The notes: a model not told the origin generated them from the sequence alone. DNA of 64,000 nt from Eulemur rufifrons (GCF_041146395.1 NC_090997.1:31227501-31291500); one strand, 5' to 3'. Positions 23,132 through 36,699 are shown, numbered from the stretch's first letter. Made by a program: numbers and translations.

Positions 23132-26100
23132 ATCAGGATTTTCCCCCCTTTTTATTATATGTGAGGCAACAAAAATTTTAAAAAAGCTTCTCCTATCGTG
23201 TAGTAAGCAGAAGTGTGGTCTAGATGGACCACAAGATTCTCACCTCTTGGTGTACACACTCAGCATAGTTCCTACCCCTTGAGTGTTGGCAGGATAGTGA
23301 ATATGATGGGACATCATATCCATGATTATGTTACTTTATAAGGGGGGAAAAATTTGCAGATATAATTAAGAGTCTTTATCAGTTGACTTATCTCTAGCAG
23401 AAAGAATGCAGGAGAACTTATCAATTATATTTTAACACAGATCTGCATACTAAGCAGATCCCTATCTACTTGCCTACTCTACAGAACCTAGACAGCATAA
23501 CACAAATACACAGTGTTGTAGGAGACTAAATTACGGCTAGAAAGTTGAAAACCAAATGATCTCCTGGCTTTACCCAGCAGTAAAGAGCCCTACTCCGAAT
23601 GGCTACTGGCTCTTTTGTACCAGCGACCTCGTTTCTCTCAATGCCAAGTAAGATTACATTCTCTCATACAATATCTCATAAATGAGATATTTTTTAAAGC
23701 TTTTGAGCGTGGAGTTACCAAAAATGGGAAATCCTTGGAACTGAGTGGGTCACAGCTGGCTGAGTGTAGGTTCTTCAAAACCTTCCTCTCACTACATGTG
23801 TATCTAGGCAAAGTCTGACCTTTTCTAGGCCTACGAACTAGGAACAGCAATACTATCCCTCCATGAGGTTATAAGGAATAAATGAGACATTCTATTTCTA
23901 TGTATAATATTTATAGTACTCAACTAGAATCAATAACTTCTAGTTGTTATACGAAGAACCATTATAAGGAAGTGATCACAAATTTTAGTTTTATTTTTGT
24001 GGTTTATTTTAAATTTTCTCCCTTGATTTGAATGTACCTTTAGTTAAAATTTTTAATGTTTTGCTGTTGTTTTGCTGGTGGTGGTGCTGGATGGTCAGTT
24101 TTGGATTCTGTTTTGTTTTACCTTTTTGCTTGCATTTTTGTTTTTCTAATTCTAGTACAGGTGTAAAGAAAAGATTTTAGAGAATTGGAGGTTTACTTTT
24201 TAAATCATTTCATAATAAAATGCTGATTGCTTTCAAGAAAAAAGAGGACACCAGTTGTTTAAAGGCAATATTGAAACAACAAATTAATTTGTCAGGTTGC
24301 TAAAGAGACATATTCTGAGGTAAAAAAATAGAACAACTTATATTAGGCCAGAATGAATTTGAATGGATTAAATGCCTTGGCTATTAAGGCAAAGTAGACA
24401 CAATTGCTCTTATAACTGCAATTTTAAACGACTTAAGAGTGCAAAAGTAAAATCACAAAATTTGAAGGAGTTTTCTTTTTCTATAAAGACCAAGTAAGAA
24501 AAATATTCATCCTTAATTTCTGTTTAGTTTGCTAATGATATTGCTCTTTTTTTTCTAGGAGTCAGTAGCCTAGGAAAAAGGCTTCTCAAGTGAATGTGTG
24601 AATTTCAATTTATTTTTCATTAGCTATATTAGCTTTGATGTTCAATTAAAAATTATCTGTCTATTCGATTTTCAAACGAACATAGGAGTAATTATATAAA
24701 TGCTAAATTTTAGAAAATTCTTTGGATTCTGTATTTCAGTATTAAATAATAGCTACCACCAGCTGGTTCTTGCTTAGCTACGTAAAGCCTAAGAAATCCT
24801 TCTAATTGAAAACTATCAACTCTGACACTCAATTAATTAGAGAATTGAAAAAAATTCAAGACTTTGCAGATTAGAAGTGGTCAGCATAATATAGTAATTT
24901 GAATAGTCAGATATATGGGAGGAGAAAACAACAGAGGAACAAAGAAGGAGGAAGGAAAGAAGCAAGAAGCTATTCCTCAGGAATTTTCCTATTTTAGCTA
25001 TTCGACCCTTAATGGTAAAACCTCTTTCAAGGTCGAACCTGAAAGAGCACTCATGAGATAGTCATCTTTATTTGCATTTAGGATGAACACACAGTAATGT
25101 ACTACATTTGTGATTAGAAAAAGGAAATCCAATGTTATGTCATAAACAATAGAAATTTTTTTGGCTTTGTTGTCACATATTTGGATGTATGTGTTACAAT
25201 ATGTATGATATTCTGACCACAGAGGCTCCAATCCAAGAATTCCATTCCAGTACTTTCTTGCTACAGATGAGATATGGGTGCAGACAGGCAGAATCATTTA
25301 TTGGGGATGACAACACTCTGATAACAACATACAATGCCCACGTTTATTGTGTATGGAGGCAACTTTAGTTATTATTACGCAATTTCAGAGTAATTTATAA
25401 TTGCGTTTCAGATTAAAATTGTGGAAATGATTCATCATCTTGCTGAGCTGGATTTGTTTTGTTTTTTCTTTTCTCTTACTTTCTTTTCCTCAATATAGTG
25501 CTTCAGGTTCTACTTACCTATATTATATTACATTTCCTACTGCTATAAATTAATGTTCCTAGTTCATATTTCAGCTGTTCCATTAATTTGATGTTTATTC
25601 CTTATTCAGACTCCCTAATAAAAATACTAATTATGATCATATCTGGTAGTGACTGCCGAGGCCCCCTGCCAGGTCTTCCTTACCTCCAACGCGACCTACT
25701 CACATTTATCATCAGGGTTTGGTACATCAGTCAGACTGCAACTGTTCTTTAAGCCTGCTAAACCCAGTTTGGGAAATAAATCCAATTCTCAAGATACTCT
25801 GTCAATTATTCCAGCAAACCTCGGTGCAGAGCCATCTGCTTATTTACTAATATAATATTAGTGGAAAAGAAAAAAAATTGAAGATAAAATCAAATTTATT
25901 CTTACCTATTCTCATAATGTGAACACTTTATGTATTGTTTCTATGTGTATAGATTTTTGTATAATTATCTTTCCTAACATTAAGAACTTTATATGTTTAC
26001 TTACCTTTCATGAAGCTGCAAATAACAATTCTACGCTGCATGAAATTCTTGCCTTTTGTAATCCCCAAAATTGATTCACAAAATGTGTTAAAACATGTAC

Positions 26101-27325
26101 CTGATCTCTTGACTCTATTTTAGTGTTCTTGAGCATTCTTTTTATTTTCCTAAAAGCTATTTTGACAAATTCTTTCACACTCTAAAATAATAAAACATTT
26201 TTTTTGCTAATTGACTTAATGAGTACAACCCACTTACTTTTAAAAAATTCTTGTGTTCACTGCACAGATTTCATCTTATTTATTAGAAAGTTTTTTCTTT
26301 CAAATTTTACTTTAGTCATCTGGATATTATTTTATCCACTAATTTTTTTAAGAAATGTGTTCTATTTTGGCATAACATGTACACCCTGGAAAACTAATTC
26401 ATTTCACCATGGGGGAAAAATAAGCTATGGAAGAAAATTTTAATGGAACCAGCCTTTAAATAAAACTCTTGGATTGTTGAAATCAGAATTTCTCTACTTT
26501 TGTTATGATGTTCAGAATGACTCCAACCATTTTTTCCAACTATTTTTATTCTTTCCTTCTGATTACCCAAACAATTCTTTCCTATTCCCACAAATCTGCC
26601 AATAAGCTCACTCTGAATGTCAGTTTTAGTTCACTCAAATATAGTCCACATTGTATCAACTCTATTAATGCAACTTAATCTTCTGGATTATGCTGCCATG
26701 AAAACATTTTGTTGTTCAACCCACAGCTATAGATAAAACAGTTTAGAAAAAAAAAAAAAATGAGCCACCAGAAGTTCAAAAGCAGCTCCAGCTTTCCTAC
26801 AGAATTTTGTCTCCTCTTACCTAAGTCTTGAGGTCATGATTCTGATCCAGTACCTGTCATCCTCATTTTGCAAAAATTCCAGTTACTACAGATTAGTTAA
26901 ATAACACCATCCCCTTAATAACACCATTCAAATCTTAGTTACCATGGTATATTAACTGTAAATAATTACATAAAGTACTTCGCTGCTAGCTTTTCACCTC
27001 ACAAATCACTAGGTAAATAACAGAGGTGCAGTCATGATCAGTGAATAATCAAATCACTTTTATCAAAGTCTGTGATTCTTCAGTTTAACACATAGCAAAG
27101 TATGGGCTTGTATTGCTTCCTTGTCTCCCAGTTTTAAATCCACATGACATATCACAAAAATAAATCATCAAAAGAGGGACTTGGCCAACAAAAATGAAAG
27201 TGTGGAAAGAAACCAAGATTAATAACACTGAGAGTGAAATTTCAATCAAATTTAAGTGTACTTATAGCTGACTATGGGAATCACACTGCAACCGTTAAGG
27301 AGGCTCTAGATGTGAAGCCAGAGAA
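23132..27325. other. no recognised feature, 4.2 kb
   Basis: Long AT-rich tract with poly(T/A) runs (e.g. 26747-26760). Open frames up to 99 codons are random in composition. No splice-framed exon, RNA gene or repeat could be assigned. Confidence 0.35.
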
Positions 27326-29522
27326 TATAGCAAAGAGTGAGTGATGTCAGCAAAATTGTGGAGTAGGGGCTCTCCAGGTTCTTTCCCCCACCAAGAAAAT
27401 CCAACCAGCAACTACCCAGAGTCAAGATTATCATCCTAAATATCCCAGAACTTGGAATTGAAGCTATGACACTTTCTTGGACCACAGAGCCAAGAAAAAC
27501 AGCCATCAGACAGCAAAGGGAATGGTTCTCTTTAATCCTAATGCCTTGCCCCCAAGACTGCACAGTGCCACATGTGGAGAATTCTTCTGGACTCATGTTG
27601 TCTATAGTGGGAAAAGTGAGTTAGAGGCAGACATTTGGCTCCCTTACCATTCTGGAACCCTTCACAGGGGGCTCGCTCTGGTGTTGTCTCACAGGAAGCA
27701 CTGTGAATGTTCACAGGGCTAGCAAACCAGGGGTCAATTAGAAACAAAGAATGGAGCTAAGGCTCACAGCAACCAACATGTCAACCTTGGTGCCAGCTGC
27801 AGCTGATGTAAGCTTAGGCCACATTCTAGTGCTAAAATGGCTTCAGTGGTCATGGACTTAGGGACCAAAACAGACAATCTGGTCAAAGTTTCTATGAATG
27901 TCTACTGTAGAAGCATAATCACAGAAAAAGCCAGATTGCAAAGACTGTAATAAATACCAGCATATTCAATGCATAGATATCTATGCATAACCACAAGGAT
28001 CAAGAACAATCAGGGAAACATGACCACACCAAATAAACAAAATAATGTGCCAGTGACTGACCCTAAATAGGTAGAGATGTATGAGCTCCTTGACAAAGAA
28101 TTCAAAATAACTGTTATAAAGAAACTCAACAAATATATCAATAAAATATAAAGAAATACAATTTAGAAATTTATCAGAAAAATTTAACATAGAATGAAAT
28201 ATTTTAAAAAGTCAAATAGAAGTCCTGGAGCTGAAAAATAAAATGAATATAATGCAAATGGCAATATATTGCATCAACAACAGAATTTATCAAGCAAAAG
28301 AAAGAATCAATACATTTAAGGACAGGCTATTTGAAAACATATAGTCAGAAACAAAACAAAAAGGAATAAAAAGGAGCAAAGAAATCTTACGGGGTTTATG
28401 GAACAACATCAAAAGAGCAAGTTTTTAGGTAATTGATATTCAAGAGGGAGTGGAGAAAGACAAAGGGATAGAAAGCTTATTTTAAGAAATACTAGCAAAA
28501 AAGCTTTCCAAATCTGGAGAAAGATATAAATATACAGGTACAGAAATGTCCAAGGCTACCAATCAAATTCAATCCAAATAAGACTACCCTAAAACATATT
28601 ATCATCAAACTCTCAAAAGTCAAAGACAAAGAGAGGATCTTGAAAGCAGTAGAGAAAAGAAGCAAATAACATACAGGGGAGTTCCAATACACCTCCTAGC
28701 AGTCTTCTCAGCAGAAACCTTATGGATCAAGAGAGTGTAGGATGATACATTCAAAATCCTGATGGAAAAAAACTGCCAACCAAGAATATCACACACAGCA
28801 AAGCCATCTTTCAGAAATGAAGGAAAGATAAAAACTTTCCCAATCAAAAGCTGAAGGAGTTCCCTCATCTGTCTTACAAAAAATGCTAAAAGGATTTCTT
28901 CAAATTATAAAAAAGGAAGATAAAGACTAACATGAAAATGTCTGAAGATATAAAACCCTAGTGGAGGTTTTATAAAGACATGGTCCAATTTAGAATGCTC
29001 TAGTGCTGTAATTATGGTATGCAAGCCATTTATATCTTTATTATAAAGATTAAAATACAAAACTATTAAAAATAATAACTACAATTATTAGTTAAGGAAT
29101 ACGTAATAAAAGAATTTGTAAATTATGACATTAAAAATTCAAAATGTGAGGGAGAGTGGAGTTAAAGCATAGAGGACTTTTTGTGTGTGATCAAAATTAA
29201 GTTATCAGTTTAAACAATCTGTTATAAGATGTTTTAGTAAGCTTCGGTAATCACAAAACAAAAACATATCATAGATATAACAAAAATAAAAATGAAAAGG
29301 AAGGAATCAAAGCATAATACTAGAAAAAATCTTTAAACACAAATGAAGATAGTAGGATAGGAATAAATAAAGAATCAACAACAACAACAACAAAAAAAAA
29401 ACTAGAAAACAATTAACAAAAATGGCATTACCATCAATAATTATCTTAAATGTAAATTGATTAAATTTTCTAATTAAAAGACATAAAATGGCTGAATGAA
29501 TTAAGAAAACAAGACACAAATA

Positions 29523-30160
29523 CAAGCATACCTTATTTCATTGCACTTTGCTTTACTGTGTTTTGAAGATATTGCATTTTTTACAAATTGAAGATTTGTA
29601 GTAACCTTGAGTCAAGGTAGTTTATTTTGCAGCATTTTTTCAAAAGCATGTGTTCACTTCATGTTTCTGTGTCACATTTGGGTAATTCTCTCAATATTTC
29701 AAACATTTTTGTTATTATTATATCTGTTATGGTGATCAGTAATAAGTACTCTTTGATATTAACTATTATAATTATTTTGGGGCACCATGACCTATGCCCA
29801 TGTGAGATGAAGAGCTTAATCAGTGCAAGGCCCTAACTCTTCAATTTTATGAAGGCTGAGAAAAGTGAGGAAGCTGCAGAAGAAAGTCTGAAGCTAGCAG
29901 AAGTTGGTTCATAAGGTTTAAGGAAAGAAGCCATCTCTATAACATAAAAGCACAAGATAAAGCAACAAATGCTGATGTAGAAGCTACAGTAAGTTATCTG
30001 GAAAATCTGGCTAAGATAACTGATAAAGGTCACTACACTAACCAACAAATTTTCAATATAAATGAAACAGTCTTCTATTGGAAGAAGATGCCATCTAAGA
30101 CTTTCATAGCTAAAGAGGAGAAGTCAATGCCTGGCTTCAAAGTTTCAATGGACAGGCTAA
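29523..30160 (+). mobile_element. Tigger1-type DNA transposon, internally deleted and 3'-truncated
   Basis: Starts just after TA (29521-29522) with CAAGCATACC, the pogo/Tigger1 terminal sequence, then TTTTACAAATTGAAGATTTG and ATATCTGTTATGGTGATCAG. At about 29817 it jumps into the transposase coding part (TGCAAGGCCCTAACTCTTCA), which runs to GACAGGCTAA at 30160, where old-L1 text resumes (AAGGAAGTCATTATATAATG). The 3' inverted repeat is missing and part of L1 ORF2 was lost as well. Tigger1 is a Tc1/mariner-superfamily element with a DDE transposase; this copy is dead. Confidence 0.85.
29830..30160 (+). pseudogene. Tigger1 transposase fragment
   Basis: A remnant of the N-terminal half of the pogo-like transposase. 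The frame has stops after the GWF-type segment (TTGGTTCATAAGGTTTAAGG, where ATGAGG-type text has become TAAGG). No catalytic triad is retained. It cannot encode a working enzyme. Confidence 0.65.
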
Positions 30161-30886
30161 CAAAGGAAGTCATTATATAATGATAATGGAGTCAATGCAG
30201 CAAGAGGACATACCAATTGTAAATATATGTGCACCCAACATCGGAGCACCTAAATACATAAAGCAAATAATAATAGATATAAAGGGAGAGATGGAATTGT
30301 GGTAGAAGACTTAAACACCACACATTCTACAATGGACAAATTATCCAGACAGAAAACCAACAAGAAAACATCAGATTTAAATTGTATTCAACACTAAATG
30401 AACCTAACAGAAATTTAGATAATATTACATTCAACAGGTATAGACTATATATTCTTTTCAACTGCACATGGAACTTTATTCAGGATAGATCATATGTTAG
30501 GCCACAAGATAAGTCTTAATGAATTAAAGATCAAGATCATATTAAGCCTCTTTTCTGGTCACAGTGGTATACAACTAGAAATCAACAAGAGGAGCAACAT
30601 CAGAAACTTTGTAAGTACACAAAAATTATATAATATGCTTCTAAACAGCAAATGGAACAATGAAGAAATTAAAAGAGAAATTTAACATTTTCTTGAGACA
30701 AATGAAAATAAGAGCACAAAATACACCATCGATGTGATACAACAAAAGCAATTCTAAATGGGAGGTTTATAGCAATAAACATCTACATTAAAAAAAAAGA
30801 AAGATCTAATAAACAACCTAATGTTGACCTCAAGAAACTAGAGAAAACAAAATTAATCCCCAAACTAGTAGAAGGAAAGAAATAAT

Positions 30887-31249
30887 AAAGACATCACGTG
30901 TACTCACCAGAAAATTGGTTTCCCTGAACATCACCTAAATACACATCTAGGAACGACACCAATCGGATATCAGACTGAGGTGGGGGGTGGGGGAGGGGAT
31001 GGGGGTATGCCTACACAATGAGTGCATTGCACACCGTTTGGGGAATGGTAACACTTGAAGGTGCTGACTCTGGAAGGGGGGTGGGGGGGACGGACATATA
31101 CCTACATGATGGTTGCAATGCGCACGACCTGGGGAACAGACACACCTGGAGCTCTGATTTGGGGGGAAAGGCAGTACATGGGCAACGTATGTAACCTGCA
31201 ATTCTGTATCTCCCATAACAATAAGATGAAATAAAAAAAAAAAAAAGAC
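30887..31249 (+). mobile_element. young L1 3' end nested in the old L1
   Basis: A 5'-truncated insertion at 30893-31243 whose body (TACTCACCAGAAAATTGGTT at the ORF2 end, then a G-rich 3' UTR) is close to the copy at 62550-62890, by eye with about 20 differences in 340 bp. It ends in poly(A). AAAGAC is repeated at 30887-30892 and 31244-31249. The 3' UTR holds two related modules at 31005-31070 and 31096-31160, each preceded by a G-rich tract. Confidence 0.85.
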
Positions 31250-31479
31250 TAGAGCAGAAATAAACAAAGTAGAGACCAAAAAGACAATACAAGAGATCAA
31301 CAAAATGAATTGGTTTTTTGAGAAGATAAACAAAATTGACAAACCTCTAGTTAGACTAAGAAAAAGGAGAGAAGACCCAAATAAATAAAATCAGAGAAGA
31401 AAAAGGATATATTACAACTGATATCACAGAAATACAAAGGATCATAAGACACTGTTATGAATAATTATATGCCAATAAA

Positions 31480-32400
31480 TTGGAAAACCTAGAAGAAATT
31501 AATAAATTCCTGGACACATACAACTTACCAAGATTGAATTATGAAGAAATAGAAAATTTGATCAGACCAATAACTATTAATAGTAAGGAGATTGAATCAG
31601 GCCTAAGAAGTATCTCATCAAAGAAAAGCCCAGGACCTGATGATTTCACTGCTTACTTCAACCTAGCATTTAAATAATAACTAATTACCTATTATTTTAA
31701 AGCTATTCCAAAAAATGGAAGAGGTGGGAATTCTTCCAAACTAATTTCAAGAGTCCATAATTACCCTGATATCAAAAACAGACAAAAAAAAAAAAACAGA
31801 CAAGAACACAACATAAACAACTACAGGCCAGTATCTGCAATGAACATAGATGCAAAAATCCTCAACAAAAGCAAAGCAAAATCAACAGTACACTAAAAAG
31901 TTCATTCATCACAATCAAGTGAGATTCATTCCAGGGTTGCAAGGATGATTCAACATACACAAATCAATAAACAGATACACTAATTTAACAGAATTAAGAA
32001 CAAAAACTATATGATCATTTCAAAGATGCTGAAAAAGCATTTGACAAAATTCAATATTCTTTCATGATAAAAAAAAAAAAAAAACACTCAACAAATTAGG
32101 ACTGGAAGGAATGTACCTCAGTACAATGAAGGTCATATATGACATACCCACAGCTAACATCAAATTGAATGGGGAAAATTTAAAAGCTTTTCTTCTAAAC
32201 TGTGGAACAAGACAAGGATGCTCATTTTTATCACTTCTATTCAACATAGTACTTGAAGTTCTGGCCATAGCAATTAGAAAAGAGAAAGAAACGAAAGGCT
32301 TCCAAATTGGAAAGGAAGAAGCTAAATTGTCCCTTTTTGGAGATGAAATGATCTTATATACAGAAAACCCCAAAGACTCTACCAAGAAAACCTCTTAGAA
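31480..32400 (+). pseudogene. L1 ORF2 reverse-transcriptase remnant
   Basis: Three reading frames must be joined to follow the domain. 31480-31677 encodes the fingers segment with KSPGPDDF, a variant of the L1 KSPGPDGF motif. 32111-32398 encodes the palm: GTRQGC, then the catalytic block read as FGDEMILY, where functional L1 has FADDMIVY, so one of the two metal-binding aspartates is now glutamate. Stops and poly(A) slips (31786-31797, 32071-32083) break it. It is an inactive relic of the 27330-34385 element. Confidence 0.8.
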
Positions 32401-33473
32401 CTAATTCAACAAATTTGGTAAATTTGCAGGATATGAAATCAACATATAGAAATCAGTAGCCATTCTTTATGGTAATTGTAAATTCTCTGAAATGGGAATC
32501 AAGAAAACAATCCCATTTACAATAGATACAAAAAAATACCATAAATACATTTAACCAAGAAGGTGAAAGGTCACTACAATAAAAACTATAAAACGTTGAT
32601 GAAAGACATTGAAAAGGACATAAATAAATGAAAAGATATCCATGCTTATGGATTGGACAAATTAATATTGTTAAAATGTCCATACTACCCAAAGTGATCT
32701 ACAGATTCAATGCAACCCCTGTCAAAATATCAATGAAATTCTTCACAGAAACAGGAAAAAGTGTCCCCAAAAGCCCTGAATAGATGAAGCAATTTTGAGC
32801 AAAAAGAACAAAACTGGAGGCATCACACTACCTGACTTTAAAGTATGCTACAACGCTATAGTAAACAAAACAGCATGGTACTTGCATAAAAATAGACACA
32901 TAGAACAATGAAACAGAATAGAGATCCTGGAAATAAATCCACACATTTACAACCAACTGATTTTTGACTAAGGTGTCAAGAACACGCATTGGGAAAAAGA
33001 CAATCTCTTCAATAAATGGTGTTGTGAAAACTGGATATCCACAAGTAGAAGAATGAAATTAAACTCTGATCTCTCACCAGGACCAAAATCAACTTAAAAT
33101 ATATTAAACACTTAAATATAAGACCCAAAGCTATGAAACTACTAGAAAACATAGAGGAAATGCTTAATGACATTGGTCTGGGCCAGGATTTTTTGGATAA
33201 GACCTCATAATCACAGGCAAAAAAAAGCAAAAATAGGCAAATGGGATTACATCAAACTAAAAGGCTAAGGCTTCTTCACAGCAAAGGAAACAATTAACAG
33301 AGTGAAGAAACAACCTATAGAATGGGAGAAAATATTTGTAAACTATATTTCTGACAATGGGTTAATATACAAAATATATTAATATAAGGAACTCAAACAA
33401 CTCAACAGTAAAAATATCTGATTAAAAAAATGGGCAAAAGGCCTGAATAGACATTCTTAAAAGAAACATACAA

Positions 33474-33800
33474 ATGGCCAACAGGTATATGAAAAAATTT
33501 TCACCATCACTGATCATCAGGAAAATGCAAATCAAAACCACAATGAGATATCACCTCACTCCTGTTGGAATTGCTATTATCAAGAAGACAAAAGATACTA
33601 AACGTTCACAAGGATGTGGAGAGAAGGGAACCCTTATGCACTGCTGGTGGGAATGTAAATTGGTACAGCCACTATGGAGAACAATATGGAGATTCCCCCC
33701 AAAATTAAAAATAGAACTACCATTTAAGCCAGCAATCCCACTACTGGCTATATATACAAAAGAAATGAAATCAGTATGTTGAAGAGTTATCTGCACTCAC
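33474..33800 (+). pseudogene. L1 ORF2 C-terminal remnant
   Basis: An open frame of 102 codons keeps the late ORF2 signature: a cysteine-rich stretch with [14 protein letters not shown], then KLVQPLW, and [12 protein letters not shown]. It is the C-terminal RNA-binding part of ORF2p, cut off from the rest by stops. Confidence 0.85.
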
Positions 33801-34385
33801 ATGTTTATTGCAGCAATATTCACAATAGCTGATTCCAAGATAAGGAATCAACCTAAGTGTCCATCAATAAACAAATGGATAAAGAAAATGTAGTATATAT
33901 ACACAATGGAATATTATTCAGCCATTTAAAAGAATGAAATCCTGTCATTTGCGACAACTTGGATGAACCTGGAGTACCTTACACTAAAGGAAATAAGCCA
34001 GGAAAGAAAGACAAACATTGCATTATCTCATTCATATATGGAATCCAAAAAAATCGACTTCATAGAACTAAAGAGTAGAATGGTTTTTACCAGCAGACGG
34101 GGTGGTTAAGAGGGAGATGAGGGTGGGGAGAGGGTGGTCAAAAGATACATAATTATAGTTAGACAGGAGGAATAATTTTCAAGAGATCTATTGTACAGCA
34201 AGGTAACTATACTAATGATGATATATTTTATTCTTGAAAAATGTAGAGTGGAGTTAAGTGCTCTTACCACATAAATAATAACTATGTGCAGTAATACATT
34301 TATAAATTAGCTAGATTTAACCATTCCACAATATATACATACTTCAAAGCATCTTATTTTACATGATGAAAACATACAATGTTAT

Positions 34386-35975
34386 CTTCCAATTGGAAAA
34401 ATTTTTTAAGAGACCGTAGTGAAGGTAAAACCATGGACAGACATGAGAAAAGTGGTTATGATGAAAAGGATGATGTTGTCTCAGAGAAAGTCATGCTGTC
34501 AAGCACTGCGTATTACAGGAATTCATGATGACATTTTACAACGTTGAAAGGGTAAAGGAAAAAGTGTTGAAAGGTGATCCAAACAAGTTTCTAAGGAAAG
34601 GAGTAGGACAATTATCCAAGGCATAGGAAGACGCTCATTTTGTATTACTTTATATGATGACAATAAAACAAGCACTATTCAAAGTACACTTAATAAGATT
34701 TTACAAAGAAATAAAGCAATTCAATTATTAATGTTCCTAATATTTTAAATAACAGTGTACTAAATATTAGTTTCATCATTTTTTAAAAATTCCCTATAAA
34801 CTTAAAACTAACAGTATGAGTGTTTTTAATATTTTGACAATTTCTAATGGTCATGGAATAATCATAAATTTTCCCATTTATTATTACACTTTATTTGCAT
34901 GGTTTCAGCATGCATGACCATTTAATGTTCCTGCACTACTGTGCAAATCAAAGACTACCTGAAATAGCAATTTTTAAAAAATTATTTTAAAACACCAATA
35001 GCTTAAAGGTCTCTGTGGTTATCGATTAGAGGTTTATTTCCAAACTATGGAGAGAGGAAAGAGGTTTACTTATGCACTGAACTTTGATTACACTTTCCCT
35101 ATGAATATTCAGTTTTAATATTTCAGCACAAAATAACATATTCCCAGGTGAATTCCCCATGATTTCTCCCAGAATCTTAATCTAAATGCTATGCAGGTTC
35201 TAATTTTCTTCCTTCCTGTGCAGAACTCAAGTAGCTTGCACTTCTGGTAACAAAGTTGTGTATTGTTCTCACATGAGTGCAGATGTCTACATCACCCAGG
35301 AAACCAGAGATGCGATTCTAAAAGGAGCTCTCGAGAGCTTATAATGGACTGAGTTCCATTGGATGCTGGTGCTGAATTGTGCCAAGAGAGCTCTGTGTAC
35401 ACATTTTGAGCCCAACCATGGCTGTGGAAAGACTAGAAGAGCTTTGGCCAATTTGAGGGGAAAAAGCTCAGAGGGAGTTGATGAATTTTTCTCAAATTTG
35501 CAGATTGTCTAAATTAAGCTTGCCACTCAAAGTATGAACACAGATTGTTTCTTGTTTATTCAGAGACTTATAATGGCCCAAAAGAGCAAGTGATTGCCAA
35601 AGGGACAGAGTGACTAGAACAGAACAAGAAGTCCTCATCTTATAATACTTTTTATTCCAAAGAATGTTATTTGGAACCCCGATAACATTTGCTTCTACAT
35701 TCAGTGTTATACATCAGGGACAGGCCAGCCCACAGAAATCTATTTCATCCAAAGTACAGCTTAACTGTAGTGCTAATCATTACATGGCATAACCTTTCAT
35801 TTTTCCAAAGATTGTTTGTTCAACAAGCTCAAAACAGAGATTGTAGCCAGAACACTGGAGGGATATGAAAAGTCTATATTAACTCTTTTTAACTTTTATT
35901 ATTTTGACTAGGGAACCCAGATAAACAATAAAAAACATCCCTTAAAATTCCACCACCCAGAGATAACTATGTTTA
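34386..35975. other. no recognised gene; possible decayed repeat near the end
   Basis: AT-rich. Around 35890-35970 the text CCACCACCCAGAGATAACTA belongs to an old repeat I cannot name, which the Alu monomer then interrupts. A short exon-like open stretch at 35222-35343 is discussed under findings. Confidence 0.3.
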
Positions 35976-36080
35976 ATTTTTATTTTATTTTATTTTTTAT
36001 TTTATTTCACTGAGACAAGGTCTCACTCTGTTGCCCAGGCTAGAGTACAATGGCATCATCATAGCTCACTTCAGTCTCAA
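35976..36080 (-). mobile_element. truncated Alu/FLAM-type monomer with (TTTTA)n tail
   Basis: The tail is (TTTTA)n-like at 35976-36007. Body at 36010-36080: GAGACAAGGTCTCACTCTGT, then CCCAGGCTAGAGTACAATGG and ATAGCTCACTTCAGTCTCAA, the antisense of an early Alu monomer's 3' half. It is 5'-truncated and old. Confidence 0.8.
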
Positions 36081-36312
36081 TGCATATTATCCGAGACTTG
36101 TGTCTATACAAACATATATATGTGTATGAGTGTGTGCAATGTTATTTTTTAATAAAACTATGAGTGATTATTCTATATACGTTTTGAAATCTGTTTTTAT
36201 TTACTTATATTACAGATATCATAGCAAGAAATATATATCTACATTATAACTGTTAATGGCTTTACTCATATAAGTAAATCAAAACCTGTAAATCAATCTT
36301 TATTTTGGGTAT

Positions 36313-36680
36313 TGTTAATGGTCTGAATGTTTGTGTCCCTACAAAAATTAATATGCTGAAATTGTAACTCCCAAAGTGATGGTATTAAAAGGGAAGGCTT
36401 TTGGAAAGTGATTAAATTTTGAGGGCAGAGCCCTCGTGATTGCAATTAGTACCCTTATGAAAGAGTCCCCAGAGGACAGTCTTAGCCCTTCCACCACATA
36501 AGGACACAGCAAGAAGGTGCCGTCTATGAGAAAGTGCCCGTTTACCAGACATGGAATCTTCTGACACCTTGATCTTGGAATTCCAGACTCCAGAACTGTG
36601 GGAAATAAATTTCTTTTGCTTATAAGCCACCCAGCTTATAGTGCTGTCTTTGTTATAGCAGTCTGAATAGACTAAGACAG
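36313..36680 (+). mobile_element. MLT1-type MaLR LTR
   Basis: Nearly complete sense LTR: GGTCTGAATGTTTGTGTCCC, AAAGTGATGGTATTAAAAGG, AAGAAGGTGCCGTCTATGAG, TGACACCTTGATCTTGGAAT, AGAACTGTGGGAAATAAATT (LTR polyadenylation signal) and the end GACTAAGACAG. Confidence 0.92.
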
Positions 36681-36699
36681 GCATTTAGATGGTTTCCTC

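Larger units (their letters stand above)
27330..34385 (+). mobile_element. old near-full-length L1 (L1M type), with two nested insertions
   Basis: The 5' UTR-like start (27330-27760) holds GGAGTAGGGGCTCTCCAGGT and further L1 leader text. An ORF1-like block follows (28040-28900, including CAAGAATATCACACACAGCA and AAGCCATCTTTCAGAAATGA). ORF2 spans about 30160-33990: endonuclease text (GCACCCAACATCGGAGCACC), a decayed reverse transcriptase and the C-terminal zinc-knuckle region. The 3' UTR ends with GATTTAACCATTCCACAATA near 34316-34335, which is L1MB-like. Stops and frameshifts are many. A Tigger1 (29523-30160) removed the start of ORF2, and a younger L1 3' end sits at 30893-31243. Confidence 0.9.

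Noticed and set aside
30947..31342. 131-codon minus-strand open frame, and similar frames at 62549-62875
   Set aside because: Antisense shadow of the G-rich L1 3' UTR. The proline-rich translation reflects C-runs and recurs in both L1 copies.
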